From NCBI GenBank assembly GCA_029532625.1, contig JARFXM010000010.1, forward strand, positions 620,001 through 684,000: DNA of 64,000 bases. Direction: 5' to 3'. A program made the translations under genes and the position numbers. Positions 55,306 through 64,000 of the stretch are shown in pieces. Source of the stretch: Lomentospora prolificans (lineage: Eukaryota; Ascomycota; Sordariomycetes; Microascales; Microascaceae). Below the pieces are notes generated by a model. The model did no database searches, was not told the origin of the DNA, and saw only the letters and a program-made list of their open reading frames with translations. The stretch's first letter is position 1. Every line of letters begins with the position of its first letter.

Positions 55306-58300
55306 TGGAAAGGGTCAGAGTATAGAAAGGACGGAATTTACGGGGATCAAAACAACGATCAGACCCTTTAGTTCCACAGGGACCCGTGGAATGGTCGGTG
55401 GAAAGAAAAGAAGTCTGAAGCAGGTAGCGTACTGGCCAACGGAGACGGTGCGCCTTTGGCCGAGAGAGTCAAGCATAGGATTTCCCGGTTTGGCTGTCTG
55501 AGGATGACTTGGCCCGCCGCGAATCTATGGGCTATACCTGGGTGCGCTGGTTCATGTATCTTCATTTTCTGCGGACGAAATCGTTGGGCACGGGCGTTAC
55601 TGGTACAGAACATTGGTTCGGAATGTATATCATCCACAGATGAACACTTTTGTGCTTTTTCTACACGGGTTCTTGGGGACCTTGCGGTGATGAACAGGAC
55701 GAAATATTATGGATGGAACGAGAAACTTGGGTTAAGGATGCTATAACAGAGCTCTGATATACATACCTGCAAGTTGTGCGACTGCATGAGCCCGGTATGC
55801 AAAAACACTTGGATGGAGAGGTACATGAATCTAGCAAGTTATGAAAAAAGAGACATCACATGGTAGCAAACAAAGAAACATTGATTTCTCGAAGGCAAGA
55901 ATGCCAGTGCATCCCAACCTACCAGGATTGTGTCTGGTCTCAATCCAAGTGGTAGAGGCGCTCTGAAACAATGGCTTCCTCTCGGCCATGACGGTTTACA
56001 CCACAAAGGCCCTACACCATAGCAAAGACCAGCGGGGGAGAAAGGCTGCATCACTCGAATGCACAACCCGTAAGTCTTCCAGATGATACTGTACCGAGGG
56101 CGCACAACATAGAGACCTTCCCGGATCTCTCGCTCGGCAATACCCCACCTTCTATCGACAAAAACTCCACGAGGCGCTTCCCCAGAAAAATTCTGGGTGG
56201 AATACCCCGGTCAAAAGTTGATTTGCCAGTCCTGAGGCGAGACGAGACGACCGAGACACACATGAGAGGGTAGGCCGGAGTCCGGGGTGCTTCATTTCAG
56301 GTAGCACCGAGTGCGCATGTACAGAGATCAACAAAAAGTTCCAACGCGACGACGTTGAGGAAACCTAAATCCTCATCCCCGGTTTGAAGCGACCGACCCG
56401 GGATATGCTCGACGGAAGGGCCAGGTACAGCCATTCAGACAGCGCCGAAGCGGATGATGTGGTACCTAGACGATGTCGATGGCGCGTTGTAGAACGGCGA
56501 TCTCGTTCTCGATCTCCCTTCTAGATTGGCAAGTAGAAGCCTCTGCCAGCAAGAATAGAGTTCACTTCGAAAGATTAAAAAGCAAGTCAGGGTGGATGTC
56601 CCTGCATCGGGCCTGTCTGGGGGGAGGGCCGTAGGGCAGGGGGAAGCAGACCCATGTGCCGTGCGCTCAGACGTTGGCGCCAAACTTCCACGCGCACAGG
56701 AGAAAGTGGCTGGAGCAAAGAGGAGACGCCGTGAAGCTGGGGATGGAATCGCGATTATTATTTTCCGACATTTCCAACCCCAAAAATGCGAGTGACTAAT
56801 CATTGCTAGTGCATCTTGTCCAGAGCCTCAATTGTGGCAGGCACGAGTCTCCGGCTCCCGAACGCCCAGACACTGATCATCAACCTCACACTTACCCCTG
56901 TGCATCACTACACTTGCTCGCCACCCACCCTCGTTCCGGTCTCACCTTTTATCGGCGCATGACAAAACTACTTGTCATGATCTTCTCAGCCGACCAATAT
57001 GGCTAGCAAAAGTCTTGCTCACCTGAGCTTCCGAGGATTTGTGGCCAGACAACGAGTGTTCGTTCTGCCACACTGACACCAGCTCACTTGCACAGCATCA
57101 GCCCCGGGAACGCCCGTTGCTGTTGAGGCCCGTCATCCGCTTCATCCCACCCTCCCTCCTGGAATAGGACTGGGCACAGGGCTTCTCTCTATGACGGGAG
57201 GATCATGGACAAGAATTTGGAATGCATGCACGTGCGGCATTGCAGTCTCACTTTGGGCTAGCCCCTCGTGCTTTGCCTCTGTATAGCGAGGGTTCCTTTC
57301 CTCTTTCCTTCTAACGGTTGTTGGGAGTCTCATCGGCTGCAGCTAACCTTATTCCGGGGGCCTCATTGGAGGCGACGAGCCGAGCATGCCGCAACACAGA
57401 CAACTCCATTCCCGATCGTTTATATGCCGATTGATTGTACGATTTTGACTCATTAGGATGTCGAGCTAAGGCCATCCCAAATAGCCCATGGTTTCGTCCT
57501 CTGCCGCTTGGCGGCTACGGCTGGATTGTTTGTATTTCCTCCGATCTGCCATCACCTTGTAATCATTATGACTATCCAAGCCCCAATATCCAGGTCCAAG
57601 GTCAGCTTGTTGCGCAATCAAGTTGCGACTAACCAATTACTTTGCCTCTGACGGCGGCTGGTCTAACTTTAGAGCCTTCACACCCTCCGTCATGTTAAGC
57701 TGAATCGAAGTGGTGTAGTCGTGAGCCTTGAGTGTTTAGTTCTGCCCAAGCCCTAACATTTAACTTTGTTGTCTACTAGCTACACCCATGTCTCCGTCTC
57801 GTCTCTTATTTGTCTTCTCCAAGCTCGAGTAGCCCTGCCCCTGTTCATCCAATCGTTCCTTGAACGTATCTGAGAACGGCGACGTGCGCTGTCGCCATCC
57901 ATCCCATCCCACACCCTCTCCCATGCATAAACCCACACACCCCAGAATCTTTCCGTCTGTTCTGGAATAAACTGGTTCCATACATCGCTTCTGCCTGTTT
58001 TCGGCCAAGTACACGAGATCTTCACGTCTTTACAGGGGGTGCCTGGTCCGGCTCCACGCAACCGAACATGGATAGCTGCGCTCTTTTGCCACCGCTGCTA
58101 TTCTCGGCTCTTAATGCCCTGCCTTCTCTTTGTCTTCCTCTGCTGATGATGAGAATGCTGATGATGCGTACCAGCCTTTGCTGTCCCTCCGCCTTGCTGC
58201 TGTGCCCTCGTACGTTGCCTTCTCCGCCCGGGGTGACGCCACCTTTACCGAGCCCTGCTTACCTCGGAGATCTTCTCGTGTAGTACTCTCCGGAAAACAT

Positions 58301-58884
58301 GTACTCCCCACCGCGGTCCTCGGCTCGCTTTACACCCCTCCCCCTTCATAGAGATCACTTTCGGTGAGTCCCGGATACCTACCTAGCCTACTTACACTTC
58401 CTCTAAAGTGGTTCGGCTGTGGCCAATGCTCAACATCCGGGCAGATTGATGTCATCCTCAGACCCATTTCCCCATACCTGAACGAGGAAGCTCCCTCATC
58501 CCGGACCATCTCATGATCTTAGATCTCTTTTCTTCCCTCGTGGCCCCACCTTGTTTTGTTATCTACTCCTCTTCTTTCTTTCCCTCCCCTTTCTTGTCCC
58601 TACATGGCCAGGCAATCGCCGTACTATTGCATTCATTCCTTCTAAACAACTCGATCCTCCTATCTCTCTCTCTCTCTCTCTCTCATATCATTCGTTTCTT
58701 CTCTCTTCGACCCTTTCTTTCTACCACATTCTTTTGTAGTCAGGACTCACTCGCTTGGCCCAATCTCTAGTCAGGCTTCTTTCCTCTTATACATTGCTCG
58801 AACTCTCTCGTTTCTCACGAGCTGCTCCTCACCCGCTTACACACATCATCCACTTTCCCCAGACAGGATGAGAAGAGGTCTATA
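55306..58884. promoter_or_regulatory. 3.6-kb gene-free region with long pyrimidine-rich leader
   Basis: No coding gene is supported. From about 57700 to the ATG at 58885 the plus strand is strongly pyrimidine-rich, which suggests a very long promoter/5' leader for the surface-protein gene. It includes a (TC)11 microsatellite at 58663-58684. Confidence 0.5.
58663..58684. repeat. (TC)11 microsatellite
   Basis: 22 nt of TC repeats, about 200 bp before the start codon at 58885. CT-rich tracts are common in fungal promoters. Confidence 0.85.
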
Positions 58885-60848
58885 ATGCTGATATCACAGG
58901 GTCTAAGTGCCCTGCTATGGTGCACTCTAGCACTCGCTACCACACCTCCACAAGACTTTGCGCCCTCCTTACCACAGGTACAATCTCAGCTCGATTCGAA
59001 TCTTGGCCATGGCGAGCTTGCCAGTCAGCAGGGCGCCGAGGTGGGCGTTCGATCAAAGGGGTTACCGAGTTGGAGGCGGCGGAAAGCCAAGGCAGAACAA
59101 AGCCGGATGTTGGCGAAGCTCGAAGCGCGGCAGGAGAGCGCGTGCTCGGATTCTCTAGTGTGCCCGGATGGCTCCGGATCATTCCAATGTTGCGGGGAGG
59201 GATTTACGTGTTGTATCGCGGATGACGGAACTGGAGCGTGTTGTCCATTTGAGGTGGACGCTAGCAGCGGCTGCCTTGGCGAGGACTGCACCGAGGTCGA
59301 GTGAGTGCTAAATTCCTTGAGATTGAGCTCGAGAGCTCGAAAACTAACGTTTTACATAGTCTTGCCGCTGAGGCGGGTACCGTACCAACAGTAGTCCTCA
59401 CCACAACCGTGGTACGGACGGTAACGGTGGGATCCAGCACCAGAACTACGGTGGTACCCATAACTGTTTTCCAGACTATCACTTTTCAGGACCCCGCGCT
59501 GCGCACGCAAACCATCACCGTCAGCATCACCTCTGGAGTGGCCGCGAGGAGGCAAATTCGACGACAAGAGACCACGGTTCCCCAAACGGCGGCCCAGAGC
59601 GACACTGTTGCTGTTGCTGCCACTCAACCTACTGTTACCGGCACGTCACCCGGCACCGTGGCCACAGGACGCGCTGTATCAGCATCGACAAGCGAATTGG
59701 CGGCTAATGCTGGTGCGAGAACTGTCACGATAACGACGACTGTTGAGGTAGTGACTACGGTTACTGGGATCGTCACGGTCACTTCTGGCGTTTTCAACAC
59801 TGTTTTCGTCACAGTTACAGTGGCGCCAAGTGCTACCACCACAGTCTTCACCACGACAACTGTACGCCCCCGCCCCGAAATTACCGGCGGCCAACTTCCC
59901 GGTGGCTTTATCCCACCTACAGGGAACGAGGGTCTCCTCCCGCCAAATCCGCCAATTCTTCCCTCCGGCTCCCCGGGCAGCTCGCTCCTCCCTCCCGGAG
60001 CAGGCCAGAACCCTACTGTCACCTCCGGCACGCAGCTTCCGCCCGGCGTCACCAGTGTCCTTCCTCCCGGCGACCCTCAATCAATGATGCCCACTAGCAT
60101 GAACCCCTCCGCCTCTCCTACAGGCCCAGTCAGGCCTATCCCCGGCTCTAATCTTACCTCTGACGAAATTGCCGGTATTGCACTGGGAATCATTTTCGGT
60201 CTCTTCTTCCTCATCCTCGCCGGGTTCCTCATCTATCGCCTAGTCAAGAAGAAGGAGGCCCTCGACATAACTCGCCACCACCAGGAGATGGTATCTTCGG
60301 GATCCGGCTCGATACCCGTTGGCGCCGCTAGCATCCTTTCTAATGGCACTCAGAACAGGCTCATACGGCCTGCCCCTGTTGCTGTTGCTGCTGGAGCTCT
60401 CGGTAGTGACGGAACCAGCAGTACGGGCCCCGGGGACGGCGATGTCCGTATCGTCATCCGGCCTGCCCCTAAGCGCCGAACTCAAAGCTCGGGCTTGTTC
60501 CCTCCTTCGGGCCAAGGGTCTCGCGCGGCTTCTGGCTCTTCCTCCGCTGGAGCGGTAGCGGAAGGTTCGAGGAGAGCCCAGTTCCCTAGACCTCCCGGGT
60601 ATAGTGGGCAAACGTACAGCTTCTTTGTCGAAGAGAGCGGGTCAACGTCGCCGCAAGACCCCACTGCCTGGAGTCTAGCGAGCGATCACGGAAGTAGAAA
60701 CGATCCAGGAACACCTACAGATAAATGGAGCCCCACTTTCCCGAGGATATATGATCCTATTAATCGGGATGTAGGTGGCAGTGGCGGTGGCGGCGGAAGC
60801 GACTTCCTGAGCGTGGGACGGGCGCTATCGCCATGGAAACCGATATAA
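58885..60848 (+). CDS. Cys-rich / Thr-rich single-pass surface protein
   Basis: Two exons (58885-59300 and 59360-60848) encode 634 residues. Order: signal peptide (MLISQGLSALLWCTLALA); basic region; Cys-rich module of about 45 residues with ten Cys (CSDSLVCPDGSGSFQCCGEGFTCC...CCP...CLGEDC); Thr/Val-rich region of alternating T/V (TTTVVRTVTVG, TVTITTTVEVVTTVTGIVTV), probably heavily O-glycosylated; Pro/Gly-rich stretch; one transmembrane helix (IAGIALGIIFGLFFLILAGFLIYRLVKKK, near 300-325 of exon 2 product); and a Ser/Gly/Pro-rich cytoplasmic tail of about 200 residues. The plan resembles fungal cell-wall stress sensors or anchored mucins. No named domain family is certain. Confidence 0.82.
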
Positions 60849-62894
60849 GCTCCCCTTCGAGGAGCTAACGACGACTACGACTTTCCTATCTTTATGGAAG
60901 CATTTGTGACGAATACCTCCAGCATGAGACCGAATCATGCCAGGCTCTGGAGGGCGACGACGCGCATTCTTTATTATTTCGCTACACTCGTTCACGAGCG
61001 ACGACTCTTTATCATTCATATCTAGTGTCGAAGTGCCTAGACTCGGCCTCAGCGACCTAACCTTTTTACTTTTCTTTTCTACTATCGGGATACAGGACAA
61101 TATAGACTTACTCCATCCTTGGAGGACAAACTTACACAGGATATCGGGAGTCAATCTTAGACGGGGAGATACGGGTTGTTACTACTTGGTGCGAAGCGAG
61201 AAGACGGACTCAAATCAGTGCCTTAGCGGCACTGGTGGTTCGGTGTTCCAAGGGGAAATTCCTTGGGCTCCTTTGGTCCTCGGCGAGAATCCTGGCTTGA
61301 TGCTTTTGTAATGTTGAGACCAAGATGGTCTTCAATGAGTGTAATTGATAGATACCCTTGTTAATACGTTCAAAATACGTTTATCCACGATCGAGTTTCT
61401 TTGCGGCACTGTGAGATCTTTAGAGGAGAAAGCGAGAAGACAGATGGAAACCGGAGGTGACCCACGAACTGGGGTGACCCTCTACGATGAGAGCAAGGTA
61501 CCTTGGATCGCACAAGAGAGCAAGACTTTCGAATGCTTACACTCTTCCACAACCATTCCATGCCATGAGCATAATTGGGGTCCTCAAAACAACCAAATCC
61601 TCCCAAATATCACGAATGGAACCGGAAGATGGATCCCTTCGATCCCCCTGTTCACACCCCCCAATGAATTCCGGGATCTAAAGACGGCATATTGGTCCTC
61701 GACGACAGAGCAGAAGAAACAACACGCAATAGAATAAGGATCGAGTACCCGCAGAATCCTTGGGGAGAACCCGGTCTCATGTATCCCTCACTGGCCAGAG
61801 GCCAGATGTCGAATATTTGGTGGTGGGTGATTGATCGGCGGTGATCACGGCGGGTCGAAGGGTCGGATGGATTCCGGGGTGGGATGAGGAAAAAAAAAAA
61901 GAAAAAGAGAGAGAGAGAACAGACGAGACAGGGGGTTGAAATATCTGTGATCCTTGTGCATATAATAGAGGGGAGTTGGAGTTGCACAATTTTGTGGAAG
62001 CGGGCAGCCTGGTGCTGGTTGAGGTACCGGTGCTGGTGGCCCCGATGCAGGATGGTAGCGGAGAACCGCGATGTGGTGAACTTAAAAGACCTGGATGCCC
62101 TGTTGTCTTTGCCATTGGCACCTGAAATAGGTCCAGTATATCTTCTCTGCTGGACTTCAAGGTTCATGGAAGAAATCGACTCGACGCTGATATTTCTGAC
62201 CGAATAACACAGGCATCTGCGAATGGGAGACTCGGGTTCCGGGCCTCCCGCATGATTTCTCTCGTTTGCCTTTCAAAGCGAAGTATTTTGAATGGCCCGA
62301 TGAATGCTTGACAGTGCTCTGAGCACTACATGCGACCGCAGGAGAATCTAACTTAAGGATGTGTGCGGTATACCGGTAGCTGTGTTCCAGGTTCAACATA
62401 CATGAATCCACGCTAGGTAGATGCGCATGGCCGCGATTCTCGGCGTAGTTAACTGGAGGGTCAGCGACGGCCCACGCGAACGCGTCCACGAGCGGTTCAA
62501 AACGTCCTAATGTGAATGCCAGAATATGTTGGCTCATGTAAATGTACATTGTATTAGCGACCCCTTCTTTATAGTCTAGTTCCAAAAACAGGCCACACCA
62601 TGTGCCTGGGTTTTTCCCCCCCAAAAAAACGCCTTCGCAATGCGACATGTCGAGTGAAGATTTATACTACACATGGGTCCAGCCGAGCCTTCCAACACTG
62701 CCCACATGGCAAGTCGTGGACGCTCAGCTCCCAAGTCCCTCCCGGTACACCATAACCCCGGGTCGCCCGCCAAACGACCGGAACATTCCGCGGAGGGTCC
62801 ATCATATCGTACCGACGGATACTGGACTGTCCACTAGCGGGTATTGGCCGAGCAGTTGCGCCCATATCCATCATGGGAAAAGCGCCATCGACGC
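60849..62894. other. 2-kb convergent spacer
   Basis: 3' flanks of the surface-protein gene and PAM16. It contains an A-rich then GA-rich run at about 61888-61918. No gene is supported. Confidence 0.4.
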
Positions 62895-63416
62895 TCACCT
62901 GTCTTTGTAAAACTTGGGTTTGAAACCTTCCTTGATTTCTGCATCCTGCTCCATCTTCTCGCGTATCGGTCCCATCTCCCTATCCAGCCTCTCCTTCGCC
63001 CTCACAACCTTGCTCTGAAGGTAGAAGCTGCCGCCCTTCGTTGGATCGTTGGCGTCGAACAACCTCTTGTAGCGCTCTGCTACCTCCTCAATGTTGGCCT
63101 GGCCGCTCTTAGGAGGCTTGACATTGAGGATCTTGCACGCCTCTTCGAGCGTCATACCGGCGCCGAGGGACCGATTACCCGCAGCGACGCCATCGGGGTT
63201 AAGCTTGGCTTGCGCGCGGGCGTACTGCGATGAGGCCTGAGCCTGGCGGTAAGCGGCGGCGAAGGAACGGCCGATAATTCGGCTGCCGACGATGACGACC
63301 TGGGTTATGAGTCGGTGGGCCTATAAATCGAACGGACGCGGTCAGTTGGTTATGTTCTGGGTGTTTGGGGAGGCGTGGCACCATTTTGCGCGTGCAGGGA
63401 ATCCGAGGCTTACCAT
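62895..63416 (-). CDS. PAM16: Presequence translocase motor subunit Pam16/Tim16
   Basis: Two exons: 63416-63414 (the ATG alone) and 63320-62895, encoding 142 residues. After splicing the start reads MAHRLITQVVIVGSRIIGRSFAAAYRQAQ, the canonical Pam16 membrane-targeting N-terminus. It is followed by the degenerate J-like domain GMTLEEACKILNVKPPKSGQANIEEVAERYKRLFDANDPTKGGSFYLQSKVVRAKERLDREM. The DKE replacement of the J-protein HPD is expected for Pam16 and is seen here as DAND. Pam16 pairs with Pam18 and regulates mtHsp70 at the TIM23 channel. The donor ATG/GTAAGC follows the start codon directly. Confidence 0.94.
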
Positions 63417-63962
63417 TGTGACAGGATGGAGTGAGTAGATTAAAATCAATGGAGTTGACTTTGACGTTCCACTGAATCCCCTCGTAAGAGTGTCTGGGGC
63501 GAGGAGGGTCGAGGGTGAGAGTTTGGGCGTTAAAAGCACGCTTACAATGGATCCTCCATAGAAGAAAAGAGAAGCCCTTTTTGTCGGATGGGATCCTGCG
63601 AAATCGCCAAAGTCGCGAATTTTTTTGCCTCTTTGTCTGATTAAGCCAGGGACGGAACGCCGAATATTTCCCGGATACCCTAGCCACATTTTACTTCTGG
63701 CGTGGCTAGTGTACACATGATATCGAGGCGCAAGCATGTGCCTCGAGATTATCTAATCCAACCCACGATTCGCTTCTGCCTCCTTTCAGACAGCTTGTCT
63801 TGACAACGGCGACATCAACCCTATATCAGACATTCTGGCCAAACCAACGCCAGGCATATTTGCTGCGCATCGCTGCAGCCTTTCCTCATCCCTTGTTTCC
63901 TTTCTTACCTATATTCTATCCTCTCGTTCATTTCCCGTTGATATCCTCCTTAGCCCACCGCG
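63417..63962. promoter_or_regulatory. Divergent spacer, PAM16 / right-edge gene
   Basis: 546 bp between two divergent starts. Pyrimidine-rich near the right side (63895-63935). No gene is seen. Confidence 0.5.
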
Positions 63963-64000
63963 ATGTCGAATTACTACCAAAACCAACAAAGCTACGGCCA
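63963..64000 (+). CDS. Start of a Gln/Tyr/Asn-rich protein, cut by window end
   Basis: ATG at 63963 opens MSNYYQNQQSYG and runs off the window. The context CGCGATGTC and the upstream pyrimidine tract support a true start. Too little is visible for a family. Confidence 0.5.
   Translation, partial: MSNYYQNQQSYG

Noticed and set aside
1..64000. CRISPR arrays, insertion sequences, operons or ribosome binding sites
   Set aside because: The DNA is eukaryotic with spliceosomal introns; no regularly spaced repeat arrays or transposase genes were seen.

Overview
The window is nuclear DNA of a filamentous ascomycete (Pezizomycotina, most likely a Sordariomycete). Genes are single transcription units with 0-7 short introns (about 50-110 nt, GTRNGT...YAG). 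Recognisable fungal genes include PAC1/nudF, TFB2, MGM101, BPL1, PAM16, a Zn2Cys6 regulator with a fungal transcription-factor domain, a fungal rhodopsin-domain (Pth11-like) receptor and intron-containing tRNAs. No species can be named from the sequence alone. Exon structures were rebuilt by hand from splice signals and reading-frame continuity.

Layout. (1) 0.6-17 kb is an accessory, metabolic region: a SET-domain protein with a signal-peptide-like N-terminus (-), a Baeyer-Villiger-type flavin monooxygenase (-), a Zn2Cys6 regulator (+), a sugar-porter MFS transporter (-), a broken polyol dehydrogenase (+), an EHN-type epoxide hydrolase (-), a zinc-less MDR reductase (+) and a TenA-like protein (-). 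(2) 18-34 kb is mostly core: PAC1/LIS1, a membrane-anchored carboxylesterase, tRNA-Thr, a small unknown, a SET+MYND protein, a multispanning membrane protein, a hotdog thioesterase and TFIIH subunit TFB2. (3) 34-42.8 kb holds two unknown genes, a TANGO2/NRDE protein, an ER protein ending in KDEL, tRNA-Cys and a small Cys-rich ORF. (4) 44-51 kb has an HVA22/REEP-like protein and mitochondrial functions: MGM101, a COA4-like twin CX9C protein, and biotin ligase BPL1. (5) 53-64 kb has a Pth11-like receptor, a Cys-rich/Thr-rich single-pass surface protein with a very long pyrimidine-rich 5' flank, PAM16, and the start of a gene running off the right edge.

Main result. The genes from 2.7 to 15.6 kb form three head-to-head pairs: monooxygenase/regulator, transporter/polyol dehydrogenase, and epoxide hydrolase/reductase. 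The three shared promoters carry a common element with a 10-bp core TGCGCTTGCA. In the first and third pairs it is a 16-bp exact match, TGCGCTTGCACTTGCC. A fourth copy, 15/16 identical and inverted, lies in intron 1 of the reductase gene. A perfect 9+9 bp palindrome sits 26 bp from the element in the monooxygenase/regulator promoter. This looks like a small regulon under its own Zn2Cys6 regulator. Its enzyme set (epoxide hydrolase, dehydrogenases, Baeyer-Villiger monooxygenase, porter) would suit oxidation of an alicyclic or terpenoid-like compound. The polyol dehydrogenase has decayed (two in-frame stops, lost splice donor, lost zinc cysteine), so the cluster may be remodelling. Function, regulator target and substrate are inference; gene order, promoter motif and lesions are read directly from the sequence.
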